The notes beneath the pieces are model-generated. The model was given only the letters and a program-made list of their open reading frames with translations, was not told where the DNA came from and made no database searches. Of a stretch of 64,000 nucleotides of DNA, positions 34,757 through 44,027 are shown one piece after another. Both the position numbers and the translations under genes were made by a program. This DNA comes from CALLCD01 sp039196965 (GTDB lineage: Bacteria; Pseudomonadota; Alphaproteobacteria; Caulobacterales; Hyphomonadaceae): NCBI GenBank assembly GCA_039196965.1, contig JBCCUK010000023.1, forward strand, positions 1 to 64,000. The letters are read 5' to 3'. Each line of letters starts with the position of its first letter. The stretch's first letter is position 1.

Positions 34757-35555
34757 CACCGAAACACGTATTTTCGCGGTGGCCAATCAGAAGGGCGGCG
34801 TGGGCAAAACAACGACTTCTATCAATCTGGCCACGGCACTGGCCGCCGTCGGACGCAAAGTCCTGGTCGTGGATTTTGACGCGCAGGGAAATGCTTCGAC
34901 CGGTTTGGGGATATCAAGACCAGAACGTAATCTGACAAGTTATGACTTGGTGGTCGACAACATACCCCTGGAGCAAGCCGTACTCGGGACAATTGTTCCG
35001 CGGCTAGATATCGTACCAGGCGATGAAAATCTCGCGGGCGTCGAGACGGAACTCGCGTCTGATCCGCGCCGATCGTATCGGCTTCGTGACGCCATTCGAA
35101 CTTATATCGACCGGTCGCCGTCGGACGGATATGACTTTATATTGATTGATTGTCCGCCATCGCTATCCGCATTGACTTTGAACGCGATGACCGCAGCCGA
35201 TGCATTGCTCGTACCGCTTCAATGCGAGTTCCTCGCTCTTGAGGGTCTGAGTCAACTATTGCGAACGATCGAGGTGGTGCGTTCAGGATTGAATCCCAGC
35301 CTCGAAATACAGGGCGTCGTTTTGACGATGTATGATCGGCGAAATAATTTATCTGATCAGGTTGCAGAGGAGGTCCGTGAGTTCTTTGGAACGAAAGTAT
35401 ACACGACCGTCATACCACGCAATGTCCGCTTGTCAGAGGCCCCTTCATTCGGAAAGCCTGCCCTGCTCTACGATTATCGTTGTCCAGGTAGCGAAGCTTA
35501 TATTCGTTTGGCCTCTGAGGTTCTACAGAGAGAACGGGAACTGAAGGTCGCATGA
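34749..35555 (+). CDS. parA: Chromosome-partitioning ATPase ParA
   Basis: A 268-residue ParA/Soj ATPase. Deviant Walker A: KGGVGKTTTS (residues 15-24) with the signature Lys15. DFILIDCPPSLSALT and LEGLSQLLRTIEVV are typical. It pulls ParB-parS complexes along the nucleoid after replication. The rsmG stop lies eight bases inside its frame, and it overlaps parB by four bases, so rsmG-parA-parB look co-translated. Confidence 0.96.
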   Translation: MTDTETRIFAVANQKGGVGKTTTSINLATALAAVGRKVLVVDFDAQGNASTGLGISRPERNLTSYDLVVDNIPLEQAVLGTIVPRLDIVPGDENLAGVETELASDPRRSYRLRDAIRTYIDRSPSDGYDFILIDCPPSLSALTLNAMTAADALLVPLQCEFLALEGLSQLLRTIEVVRSGLNPSLEIQGVVLTMYDRRNNLSDQVAEEVREFFGTKVYTTVIPRNVRLSEAPSFGKPALLYDYRCPGSEAYIRLASEVLQRERELKVA

Positions 35556-36487
35556 TGAGTGAAGAACGTAAGGCTCGCCCTAGTCGCCTGGGCAAAGGCT
35601 TGTCCGCTTTAATCGGCGAGGTTGACGCCTCTCCGCCGGCCGCGCCGTCGCATGCACCAAAGACCATCTCCGCGGTTTCGCCATCGGACCCGATGTCCAT
35701 CGACATCAATAAGATTTTTCCAAACCCATCACAGCCTCGACGAACTTTCGATCAGGATGAACTGAGCGAGCTCTCGGAATCCATTCGCAAGCGTGGCGTC
35801 CTCCAGGCCATATTGGTTCGGCCGGATCCGAAGGGGGGGGGCGGTTATCAGATTATTGCGGGCGAGCGTCGATGGCGAGCTGCGAAAATGGCGGGAAAGG
35901 AAAGTGTTCCTGCCATCGTTCGAAACGCTGATGAACTCGAACTCCTTGAAATCGGCATCATTGAAAATGTCCAGCGCGCTGACCTTAACCCGATGGAAGA
36001 GGCCGAAGCCTATGGGGCACTAATGAAGCGATTTGGGCGTACCCAGGAGAGTCTCGCCGAAAGCGTTGGTAAGTCACGCGCCCACATTGCCAACACGCTC
36101 AGACTGTTAAAATTGTCTGAATCAGCTCGCGAGCATCTGCGGAAAGGGCATATCTCTGCGGGCCATGCGCGAGCTGCGCTCGGAGGTCAGGATCCCGACA
36201 CATTGATTGATCAGGCTGTCGCAAAGTCCCTTAGCGTTCGAGATGTCGAAGCGCTTGCAAAACTCTCAAAAGGAGCAGTCCCGAATTCCAGAACAACTTC
36301 CACTCCTGTGAACGAGGGCAGAGTCAAAGATGTGGACACAGAGGCCCTGGAAGCTGACTTAATGCGAACGCTTGGACTGACTGTCGACATCCGCCATAAG
36401 GGAGACGGCGGCGAAATGCGGATCAAGTACCGAGACCTTGAACAGTTGGATGAGGTCTGCCGACGGCTTACAGCCAAACGGACCTAG
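35552..36487 (+). CDS. parB: Chromosome-partitioning protein ParB
   Basis: A 311-residue protein starting MMSEERKARPSRLGKGLSAL, the usual ParB N-terminus. CTPase/ParB domain motifs: NPSQPRRTFDQDELSEL, then IIAGERRWRAAKMAG, then IIENVQRADLNPMEEA. Helix-turn-helix DNA-binding region (KSRAHIANTLRLLKL) and C-terminal dimer domain follow. It binds the two parS sites and spreads along DNA. A G9 run (35833-35841) lies in the stretch encoding DPKGGGGYQ. Convergent with rpoH, overlapping by four bases. Confidence 0.96.
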   Translation: MMSEERKARPSRLGKGLSALIGEVDASPPAAPSHAPKTISAVSPSDPMSIDINKIFPNPSQPRRTFDQDELSELSESIRKRGVLQAILVRPDPKGGGGYQIIAGERRWRAAKMAGKESVPAIVRNADELELLEIGIIENVQRADLNPMEEAEAYGALMKRFGRTQESLAESVGKSRAHIANTLRLLKLSESAREHLRKGHISAGHARAALGGQDPDTLIDQAVAKSLSVRDVEALAKLSKGAVPNSRTTSTPVNEGRVKDVDTEALEADLMRTLGLTVDIRHKGDGGEMRIKYRDLEQLDEVCRRLTAKRT

Positions 36488-37374
36488 CGTTCAGGGATTA
36501 GTCCTGCAATCTGTGGGTCACCCACTAATTTTGTTAGCGCCTTACGGAGCTTGCCAAGCGCCTGGTGTTCGATCTGGCGAACACGCTCTTTTGAGATTCC
36601 AAGGGATTTACCGAGGCTTTCCAGGGTCACAGTTTCATCTTGTAAACGCCGTTTGCGAATGATGAGAGTTTCTCGATCTGTAAGTGTCTTCATAGCTTCC
36701 GATAGCCATTTTCCCCGTGTTGCATTGTCCTCTGAATGCATAACTTCTTGCTCAATATCCGTCTTCTCATCGGGTAGAAGATCCTGCCATTCGCTAACGG
36801 TGCCTTCCGCATTCCCGATCGGAGCATTTAGCGATCTATCATTGGAAGACAGCCTCGCTGACATGTTCTCCACATCGCGCTCGCTGACACCAAGATGATC
36901 CGCAATCCAGGTCTTGTTTTCGGGAGTTAGCGAGTTGGTCTCCGCATCTTCTATCTTGTTGCGCAATCGTCTTAGATTGAAGAAGAGTGACTTCTGGGCC
37001 GAGGTCGTGCCTGTACGAACAATCGACCAGTTGCGAAGAACATAGTCCTGAATGGAAGATCTGATCCACCAGGACGCATAGGTGGAAAAGCGGACTTCAC
37101 GATCGGGATCAAAACGGGCAGCTGCCTGCATCAATCCAACATTACCTTCCTGGATGAGATCTGAGAGCGGCAGTCCGTAATGTCTGAACTTCGCAGCCAT
37201 AGCAATCACCAGACGCATGTATGCGCCCGTCAGCTCATGCAAAGCCTTCTCATCCTGTTTGTCCCTCCAGGCTTTCGCAAGATTCATCTCGTGATCCGCC
37301 TCCAGAAGAGGGCGCTTCATGGCTGCCTTGACGAATTTTCTGTCGAGCGAAGGTGAGGGAGATTGATCTGTCAT
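36484..37374 (-). CDS. rpoH: RNA polymerase sigma factor RpoH (sigma-32)
   Basis: A 296-residue sigma-70 family protein. Region 2 (DLIQEGNVGLMQAAARFDPDREVRFSTYASWWIR) is followed by the sequence AQKSLFFNLRRLR, the RpoH box that separates it from housekeeping sigma factors. Region 4 ends SLGISKERVRQIEHQALGKL. Directs heat-shock transcription. The start codon has no clear Shine-Dalgarno upstream. It is transcribed towards parB from the CarD side. Confidence 0.93.
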   Translation of the reverse strand: MTDQSPSPSLDRKFVKAAMKRPLLEADHEMNLAKAWRDKQDEKALHELTGAYMRLVIAMAAKFRHYGLPLSDLIQEGNVGLMQAAARFDPDREVRFSTYASWWIRSSIQDYVLRNWSIVRTGTTSAQKSLFFNLRRLRNKIEDAETNSLTPENKTWIADHLGVSERDVENMSARLSSNDRSLNAPIGNAEGTVSEWQDLLPDEKTDIEQEVMHSEDNATRGKWLSEAMKTLTDRETLIIRKRRLQDETVTLESLGKSLGISKERVRQIEHQALGKLRKALTKLVGDPQIAGLIPER

Positions 37375-37439
37375 AGGAGAACCCGTCTGTTAACGTTCTC
37401 TCTACGATTTTGTTTCTTATTTGGATCACAATATTTTAT

Positions 37440-37463
37440 AAAAAAACCGGCCAATTCGGCCGG
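37440..37463 (-). terminator. Rho-independent terminator for the CarD gene
   Basis: On the minus strand CCGGCC-GAATT-GGCCGG forms a six-base-pair stem and is followed by seven T's (the plus-strand A run at 37440-37446). It lies 30 bases after the stop of the CarD-family gene (37493). The plus-strand side also has a short TTTT, so it could act weakly both ways. Confidence 0.75.
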
Positions 37464-37492
37464 CTTTTCAAATAAGCAATTAATTCAAAGGC

Positions 37493-38017
37493 TTAAGCAG
37501 CCTTTTTCTTGGCCAGGGAATCTGCAAGCCGCTCCATGGCTGTTGTCCGGTCAATATTTTCAACTGCCGCAAGTTCACGCGCCATTCGGTCAAGCGCGCT
37601 TTCATACAACTGACGTTCAGAGTAGGATTGCTCCGGCTCGTCTTCACCGCGGTGAAGATCCCGGACAACCTCCGCAATGGAAATCAGATCGCCGGAATTG
37701 ATTTTTGCTTCATATTCCTGCGCACGGCGGGACCACATGGTCCGCTTGATCCGTGCTCTTCCGCCAAGCGTCTTCAGTGCGTCATCGACAAGTTTAGAAC
37801 CGGCAAGCGCACGCATGCCTGATGCTTCCGCCCGGTTCGTGGGCACTCTCAGGATCATTTTGTCCTGATCGAAAGACACAACGAAAACCTCAAGGTCGAT
37901 ACCGGCTACTTGCTGCTTTTCAATTCCGGTAACGGTTCCAACGCCGTGGGCAGGATACACAACATTCTGTCCGATCTCAAAAGCTGGCTTTGCCTCGGTG
38001 ACGGTCTTCTTGGTCAT
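37493..38017 (-). CDS. CdnL/CarD family transcription regulator
   Basis: A 174-residue protein. The RNA-polymerase interacting domain is recognisable (FEIGQNVVYPAHGVGTVTGIEK, about residues 13-34), followed by a helical DNA-binding part (MWSRRAQEYEAKINSGD, LYESALDRMARELA) and a Lys-rich tail (KKKAA). CdnL stabilises open promoter complexes, notably at rRNA and biosynthetic promoters; in Caulobacter-like bacteria it is linked to the stringent response. GGGA upstream of the ATG is the ribosome-binding site. Own terminator at 37440. Confidence 0.93.
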   Translation of the reverse strand: MTKKTVTEAKPAFEIGQNVVYPAHGVGTVTGIEKQQVAGIDLEVFVVSFDQDKMILRVPTNRAEASGMRALAGSKLVDDALKTLGGRARIKRTMWSRRAQEYEAKINSGDLISIAEVVRDLHRGEDEPEQSYSERQLYESALDRMARELAAVENIDRTTAMERLADSLAKKKAA

Positions 38018-38183
38018 GTTCTATCCCTTTCTACTCAAACCTGTTTCGCATTCTCTAACACAAAAACGTCCGAATGCTCTTTTGCAGTCGGACGGGTTGT
38101 GCGCTTCGTGAAAATGTCTTCAATAGTTTACGTATAACACATTTGTCATACGTCGGCAAATACTACGGCTATATTTGAGTCGC

Positions 38184-38528
38184 CTATTCGTCCCCTGTAC
38201 CTGGATTTGGGCTGAAATACTTTTCCAGTTTTCCGGTTTCATCCGCCATTTCGTCCCTGTCTTCTGGCGGATCTTTCATCATCGTAATAACAGGCCATTG
38301 CTTCGAATACTCGGTATTCAGCTTCAACCACTTCCCGTCTGGCTCATCCTCGGTATCCGGGACGATCGCTTCGCAAGGGCATTCCGGTTCGCAAACGCCG
38401 CAGTCGATACACTCATCAGGATTGATCACGAGCATGTTTTCGCCTTCATAGAAGCAGTCCACAGGGCAGACTTCCACGCAGTCCATATACTTGCAGCGAA
38501 TGCATGGGTCCGTGACAATGTAAGCCAT
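38184..38528 (-). CDS. fdxA: 7Fe ferredoxin FdxA
   Basis: A 114-residue ferredoxin. The first cluster ligands are in DPCIRCKYMDCVEVCPVDCF, the second in DECIDCGVCEPECP, the pattern of a [3Fe-4S][4Fe-4S] protein with an extended C-terminus (about 60-114, acidic, YSKQWPVI). It transfers electrons in the cytoplasm. It sits between CarD and the TerB-like gene on the same strand, a common alphaproteobacterial order. Confidence 0.95.
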   Translation of the reverse strand: MAYIVTDPCIRCKYMDCVEVCPVDCFYEGENMLVINPDECIDCGVCEPECPCEAIVPDTEDEPDGKWLKLNTEYSKQWPVITMMKDPPEDRDEMADETGKLEKYFSPNPGTGDE

Positions 38529-38599
38529 GGGACGTTAGCGCTCCGATGAGGGTTTTTGATGCCAATACCTGAAGTGGTGGGCATTCGCGATATTGTCAA

Positions 38600-39052
38600 T
38601 CATCCCTCAGTGGCAGCCCTTGCTTCAGCCCGTCTTCGGGCTTGGGCCCGGGGAACATCTTCAACGTAAAGCAATGACGCGACATGCCTGATGAAAGCAT
38701 CCTCGAACGGGCATTTTTCTCCGTCGGCCAAGGCAACGAGATACAGCCCCTCTACGATGGACTCTCGTTGCTTGAGGGGTAGCTTTTTGACGTGCTTGGT
38801 AAACTCGTGAGCCCCAACAGCTTCTTCGGCCAGCGCTTCTCCCTGAGCAAGCAATGCGTCGGCTCGCTCCGCGTCAAAGTCAAAGCTCTCGAGCAGAATC
38901 ATGGCGATCCGGTCACTTTCAAGATCGGCATAAACGCCATCGACCAATGCCGCTTCTACTAAAAGAGCCGCCGCTGCCGCTTCCGGTGAAATCGGATTAT
39001 CCGACGGTTTTGGATCAGCATTGCCGAAAAATTTGGACAAAAATCCTGCCAT
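38600..39052 (-). CDS. TerB-family (tellurite-resistance-like) protein
   Basis: About 150 residues from MAGFLSKFFGN (alternative upstream Met at 39076). A TerB-type helical domain: EAAAAALLVEAALVDGVYADLE, LLLES, then LYLVALADGEKCPFEDAFIRHVASLL, with the metal-binding acid clusters of the family. The function is unknown in most members. It overlaps neither neighbour at the chosen start. Next to an S4-domain protein gene on the same strand. Confidence 0.82.
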   Translation of the reverse strand: MAGFLSKFFGNADPKPSDNPISPEAAAAALLVEAALVDGVYADLESDRIAMILLESFDFDAERADALLAQGEALAEEAVGAHEFTKHVKKLPLKQRESIVEGLYLVALADGEKCPFEDAFIRHVASLLYVEDVPRAQARRRAEARAATEG

Positions 39053-39065
39053 GATCAAACGAACC

Positions 39066-39359
39066 TTAGGTCTCACTTTCCCAATCTATGTAAAGTCCCT
39101 GCGCCTCTTTCGCCGGTCCCCGCCGCGTGCCTAATTCAAGAACTTCCACACTCCTGATATGCACGGACTTGCCGAAAGTCACAATATCTCCAACCGTGAT
39201 GGTTGTTCCGGGCTTTGTTGTTCGCCTGACCTGACCATTACGGGAGATGCGAACGCCCTTCTTCGAAATGTGCTCGGAGGACAGTTTTCGCGTCTTGTAA
39301 AACCGGGCGCGCCAAAGCCAAACATCTAGCCGAACCGAACTGTCTTTCTCAGTCGTCAA
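39066..39359 (-). CDS. S4-domain RNA-binding protein (Hsp15-like)
   Basis: A 97-residue protein with a single S4 domain: VRLDVWLWRARFYKTRKLSSEHI, then GVRISRNGQVRRTTKPGTTITVGDIV. This is the Hsp15/HslR type that binds stalled 50S subunits. It is two bases after the Suv3-like helicase stop, so they are probably in one transcript. RNA handling by both genes fits a functional link, but that is inference. Confidence 0.9.
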   Translation of the reverse strand: MTTEKDSSVRLDVWLWRARFYKTRKLSSEHISKKGVRISRNGQVRRTTKPGTTITVGDIVTFGKSVHIRSVEVLELGTRRGPAKEAQGLYIDWESET

Positions 39360-39361
39360 AA

Positions 39362-42022
39362 TCAGTCTCGTTCAGACTCAGCATTAGCCCCTTGCCCCTC
39401 GGTCTTAGTCGGCGTTGCTGAACCCTCTGAAGGGGACTTTTTCCCATCGATAAGTGTGGCGAGGGCTGCAAAAGGACTATCAGGGTCAGCCCTTCGTTTG
39501 CTTTTTCTCGGCTGATGTCGCGATTTCAATTGACGGGCTGCTTCCGGCTTTTTCTGCCTTGCGCCCCGGGGTTTTGACGTTCGGTTCTTTTCCTTTTTGT
39601 CCCCATCTCGGAATTTGCTTTTATACCGCCAAAGTGTCGGTACCCCGCTTTCCGGGTCTTTTTCTGCAATTGAAAGGCCAAGACTTTTTAGGACATCTGG
39701 AAACGCTTCACCGGGACAGGAGACAACCGACGCTAACTCCGGAGGAAGGGCAAAGACTGGCGTACCCGCTTCACGGCGGCGCTTGGAGACCTCCCAAGCA
39801 AGGCGCTCGGCGAGGTCGGCTCGAACCGCGCGTTGTCCAAGGCGTATGTACCCGTTCGCCTGGAGTGCAGCATCGGTCCAGGAACTGTCTGGGGCAAATG
39901 ATCCGGCACCGGCTGGAGCGACAAGGCAGGTCACCCCGTCAAACACAGATCTGAGAAGAGCAATCAGATTTTGCGCGGCCGGCTTTTGCGCGTCAGGTAG
40001 ATGCGCTGCAACACGGCCAGTTCTCACACCGACCGCCTTCAAGGATTCTCTATCTGTCGCTTCGAGGCGAGCGCTATGGTCGTCTGCCCTAAGGTCCACC
40101 GCTGCACCTGTTTCAGCAAGTCGGTAGGCGTATCCCTTGGCAACCCCGGAAAGCGTTTCCGTATTTTGCCCCACGCACAGCCCATGAAGCGAAGGGAGAA
40201 TCTTCTCTATATGTCCGCCTATCCAGACCTGCAGTCGGCTGGTCCCCACTTGCCACAAATCCGTATGGGTATCTTTTGCACCGATAAGTTCCACAATCGG
40301 TTTCAACCAATGGGAGCCCTTCTTCAGTCTCCCAACAATTTCATCTTTATACAGAATGTATCCTTCACTACCGCGAGAAAAAGCACTATCATCCGCCGTA
40401 GCCATGTCCGAAAGTCTTCGTTCCAGAATGGGTTGAAGGGCCGAAATGGCTGCATGGCGGAGCGCTTTTCCTTCCAGAGCTCTTGACGACGAGACTGGCT
40501 CAAAAGTCAGACCTTTCAAATGGCCAACCAGATGACCTTCAACTCGTACTTCGCCGTTCGACTCAAGGTCAGCAGTCAAGGACTTATCTTTCTTGAGGCC
40601 GGCCAATAGGGCAGTCGTCCGGCGATCGACAAATCTATCCGTAAGCGCCTCATGCAGTGCGTCCGATAAACGATCTTCAATTCGGCGGGTATTTTCACGC
40701 CACTCCTCAGGATGTTCAAGCCAGTCATCACGATGGGCAGCATAAGTCCAAGTCCGCACGGCTGCGAGTCTGTTCTGCAAGGTTGGGATGTCGCCAGTCG
40801 CGGAGGAAAGCCGCTCTAGGCGGTTTTCCATGGCATCGTTAGAGAGTCGCGCAGAGGGCTCTGCAAGGTGTTCATGAAGCGACTGAACTAGGCGGAAATG
40901 TCCTTCATGGCCCGCCTTTCGAAAGTCAGGAAGCCTGCATAGATCCCACAGGCGTCTTGTGATCTCTGGCTTTGCTGTCGAAGCGAGGATCTCCGGGTCG
41001 GCGGCAAACCTGCGTAAAGTCCACTCGTCCAGAGCATTGGGGTTTTGTCTTAGAAATGCCGAGCCGGAGGGTTTTGCCAGCCCCCGCATGAGGTGGCCAA
41101 TATCCGATAGATCGAGGTCCGAATTACGCCATTGCAAATGGTCCACTGGATCGAAAGTGTGATTTACGATGCGCGTAACGAGATCATCCTCGAACACGGG
41201 ACAATCGGCGGTCTCTCCAAAACTGCCTTGGGACCGAAACCGGCCGGCCCGTCCAGCAATCTGTCCCATCTCTGCAGGTGACAGACGCCTTAGCCGTTGA
41301 CCGTCAAACTTGCTCGATGACGCGAATGCCACATGGTCCACATCTAGGTTCAGACCCATGCCGACCGCATCGGTCGCAACCAGATAATCTACTTCACCCG
41401 ATTGGTAGAGGTCGACCTGGGCATTTCGAGTTCGGGGGGAGAGGGCTCCCATGATGATCGCCGCGCCGCCTTTTTGCCGTTTCAGCAATTCCCCAATCGC
41501 GTAAACCTCCTCCGAACCAAACGCGATTACTGCGCTACGCTTTGGAAGTTTGGTGATTTTCACCGGGCCGGAGTAACTGAGATCTGAAAACCTCGACCGC
41601 TGCTCGCCATCGGCTGGCAGGTCTAGGGATCGCAGGATTGGGCGCATGGTTTCTGCACCGAGGAAGATCGTTTCATAAGTACCTCGGGCATTCAGAATGC
41701 GGTCGGTGAAGATGTGACCTCGATCCGGATCCTCGGCGAGTTGGATCTCGTCTATGGCGAGGCAGTCTACGGCAACATGAACAGGCATAGCTTCGACGGT
41801 ACATGCGAAGTATCGCGCCTCTTTGGGCCAGATCCGTTCTTCGCCGGTAATCAGGGCGACGGCATCATCGCCTTTCGCAGCTCTCATACGGTCATAAACC
41901 TCGCGCGCCAGCAAACGCAGCGGCAGTCCGATCATCCCTGACGCGTGCCCCATCAGACGGTCGATGGCATAATGGGTTTTGCCCGTATTCGTGGGCCCTA
42001 GAACAGCCTTCAATTCAGACAT
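39362..42022 (-). CDS. Suv3-like RNA helicase
   Basis: An 886-residue superfamily 2 helicase. Walker A GPTNTGKT (9-16), DEIQ (91-94), then TDAVGMGLNLDVDHVAF and GQIAGRAGRFRSQ (motif VI). The match is to the SUPV3L1/Suv3 type, the helicase of the mitochondrial RNA degradosome, and its alphaproteobacterial relatives. The central 400 residues are poorly conserved, and the tail (about 800-886) is basic with many Lys and Arg (KFRDGDKKEKNRTSKPRG). It probably unwinds structured RNA for decay. Confidence 0.9.
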   Translation of the reverse strand: MSELKAVLGPTNTGKTHYAIDRLMGHASGMIGLPLRLLAREVYDRMRAAKGDDAVALITGEERIWPKEARYFACTVEAMPVHVAVDCLAIDEIQLAEDPDRGHIFTDRILNARGTYETIFLGAETMRPILRSLDLPADGEQRSRFSDLSYSGPVKITKLPKRSAVIAFGSEEVYAIGELLKRQKGGAAIIMGALSPRTRNAQVDLYQSGEVDYLVATDAVGMGLNLDVDHVAFASSSKFDGQRLRRLSPAEMGQIAGRAGRFRSQGSFGETADCPVFEDDLVTRIVNHTFDPVDHLQWRNSDLDLSDIGHLMRGLAKPSGSAFLRQNPNALDEWTLRRFAADPEILASTAKPEITRRLWDLCRLPDFRKAGHEGHFRLVQSLHEHLAEPSARLSNDAMENRLERLSSATGDIPTLQNRLAAVRTWTYAAHRDDWLEHPEEWRENTRRIEDRLSDALHEALTDRFVDRRTTALLAGLKKDKSLTADLESNGEVRVEGHLVGHLKGLTFEPVSSSRALEGKALRHAAISALQPILERRLSDMATADDSAFSRGSEGYILYKDEIVGRLKKGSHWLKPIVELIGAKDTHTDLWQVGTSRLQVWIGGHIEKILPSLHGLCVGQNTETLSGVAKGYAYRLAETGAAVDLRADDHSARLEATDRESLKAVGVRTGRVAAHLPDAQKPAAQNLIALLRSVFDGVTCLVAPAGAGSFAPDSSWTDAALQANGYIRLGQRAVRADLAERLAWEVSKRRREAGTPVFALPPELASVVSCPGEAFPDVLKSLGLSIAEKDPESGVPTLWRYKSKFRDGDKKEKNRTSKPRGARQKKPEAARQLKSRHQPRKSKRRADPDSPFAALATLIDGKKSPSEGSATPTKTEGQGANAESERD

Positions 42023-42110
42023 GGCGGCGTTGCCCCATCGGCAAGGTTAACGATGTACCCGATGTGGCTCAAACTATGATGGCGAGCAAGATTGATGCTG
42101 AAAGGAAAAT

Positions 42111-43859
42111 CTAGCTGGCGAGCTGCGACTCCGGCTCGAACAGATCATCGACCTCTTCTTCCGACCCCGACAGGTCATTGCCTATAACCACATTCTCAGC
42201 ATGGAATTTGTGCCCGTCTTTTTCGGCCGCTGCCCGCACCTTCAACAACTCGCTGAACAGTTCGCGCTGATCAACGGGTTTCGCGACATAGCCGTTCATG
42301 CCGAGGTCAATACACTTCTCCCGGTCCCCCGCCATGGCATCCGCCGTGAGCGCGATAACCAGGACATTCGACCATGTTTCGCTGGAAGCCCGTATTTTGC
42401 GGATGGTCTCGCGTCCGTCCATCACTGGCATATGCATATCCAGAAGCACCAGATCAAAGTGTTCGGCGGAGAGCATCTCCAGCGCCTCGGCCCCATTCTC
42501 GGCTTCCGTCGCAGTCATTCCCAACGGTTCGACAAACAGGCGCGCGACACGCCGGTTTACGGCATTGTCGTCCACAATAAGAACCTTCAGCCCGCACAGA
42601 CTGTTTGTGGCAGGGGAAGAGTCTGATTCCTCCTTAAGCCGTTTTGGCTCGCCTTGCTCTTTGACCTCGGTCTTGATCAGGGCGGGTAAAGCGTTTCCTC
42701 CCGTAAGGGGAGTGGTGATCTCGGTGGAGGATTCATTTGCGGCCTCCGCCTTGAACGTGAAGGTAAAGACCGATCCTTGTCCAGGTTTGCTGGCGACCGT
42801 AATGTCGCCCCCCATCATTTCAGCAAGTTTCCGGGCAATGCTCAGACCGAGACCCGTGCCGCCAAAACGGCGCGTGGTTGACGCATCAGCTTGCGTAAAA
42901 CTCTCAAACAGCCGGTCCTTGTTTTCCGGTGATATGCCAATGCCCGTATCCGAGACATGCACCGTCACGAGATGATGGTTGCCGTCGCCGTTTATCAGCT
43001 CGCTCTTGGCGGCGATAATCACTCCCCCTTTGGAGGTAAACTTGATCGCATTGGAGACCAGGTTGGAAATGCATTGGCGCACCCGCACGATATCAAGGAC
43101 CAAGTCTGCTGGCACCTTCGGATCGATGACCAATTTGAGATAGAGGCCTTTGTCTTCCGCCGACGGACGGAAGAACTTCTGTATCCGCGAAATGCGATGC
43201 CGAAAATCGACATTGACCGGGCTGAGCTCGAGCTTACCAGCTTCGATTTTCGACAGATCCAGAATATCATTGAGAATGGTCATCAAGGACCGGGAACTAT
43301 CGAGAATGGTTTCCACCATATCGAGTTCATCTCGATCAAGATTGCGCGTGCGAAGCGCCTGCGCCATGCCGAGAATACCGTTCAGCGGTGTCCTGATTTC
43401 GTGGCTCATAGACGCAAGAAATTCGGACTTTGCGGCATTTGCGGACTCAGCAGCTTGCCTTGCTTTCCTGAGCTCGCGCTCTCTTTGCCGAAGCTCCGTG
43501 ATATCTACAGACAGGCCGATGAGAAAACCTTCATCGGTTTGCGTGTGGTAAATTCTTATGGTTTGCCCGTTTGCAGCTGGCAGTTCGCGCTCTTCCCCGG
43601 ACAGCGCGCTCTTCATGACATCCGTAAGAGCGGCTTCGACTTGGTCATGCGACAATTCCGGGAAATTCACCTTAATTTGCGCCCGAACCCCCTCCTCCAA
43701 GGTGGCACCGGTCTCCATCATTTCCCTATACAGGTCCGGCAGGTGCTCCCTGCAGGCCTTATTGGAATAAAGCAATCGCTGGTCGCGGCTATAAACAGCC
43801 ACACCGTTTTCGAGCCGATCCGCAGCCTTTAGAAATTGATCAATCGTTAATTTGGCCAT
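42111..43859 (-). CDS. Hybrid histidine kinase (PAS-HisKA-HATPase-REC)
   Basis: A 582-residue soluble kinase with no transmembrane segment. A PAS-like domain (about 5-125, GVAVYSRDQRLLYSN) precedes a coiled-coil linker. The phosphorylated His is H153 in SMSHEIRTPLNG. The ATPase domain shows LVSNAIKFTSKGG and DTGIGI. The C-terminal receiver has DD near residue 429, phosphoacceptor D474 in LLDMHMPVMDG and K527 in VAKP. No partner regulator gene is adjacent; signalling partner and cue are unknown. Confidence 0.93.
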   Translation of the reverse strand: MAKLTIDQFLKAADRLENGVAVYSRDQRLLYSNKACREHLPDLYREMMETGATLEEGVRAQIKVNFPELSHDQVEAALTDVMKSALSGEERELPAANGQTIRIYHTQTDEGFLIGLSVDITELRQRERELRKARQAAESANAAKSEFLASMSHEIRTPLNGILGMAQALRTRNLDRDELDMVETILDSSRSLMTILNDILDLSKIEAGKLELSPVNVDFRHRISRIQKFFRPSAEDKGLYLKLVIDPKVPADLVLDIVRVRQCISNLVSNAIKFTSKGGVIIAAKSELINGDGNHHLVTVHVSDTGIGISPENKDRLFESFTQADASTTRRFGGTGLGLSIARKLAEMMGGDITVASKPGQGSVFTFTFKAEAANESSTEITTPLTGGNALPALIKTEVKEQGEPKRLKEESDSSPATNSLCGLKVLIVDDNAVNRRVARLFVEPLGMTATEAENGAEALEMLSAEHFDLVLLDMHMPVMDGRETIRKIRASSETWSNVLVIALTADAMAGDREKCIDLGMNGYVAKPVDQRELFSELLKVRAAAEKDGHKFHAENVVIGNDLSGSEEEVDDLFEPESQLAS

Positions 43860-43962
43860 CCCAAAGAGCCCGCTAAAGTTTCAGCAGCCTAAGAATCGCT
43901 CAGAAGCATTGTGAATTTGTAAATTAGCGGGTTTCGGCAGCGTTCATGCAGCGCCCTGCGCT

Positions 43963-43991
43963 TGACGCTCCTTCAAAGAAACTGTACTTGG
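43963..43991 (+). promoter_or_regulatory. Candidate promoter of rpmB
   Basis: TTGACG (43963-43968) followed after 17 bases by TACTTG (43986-43991). The -35 element is near consensus; the -10 is poor. It lies 37 bases before the rpmB ATG. Confidence 0.4.
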
Positions 43992-44027
43992 CCCGCTTTC
44001 AAAAGCTAACAATTTAGAGCAAAGCAA

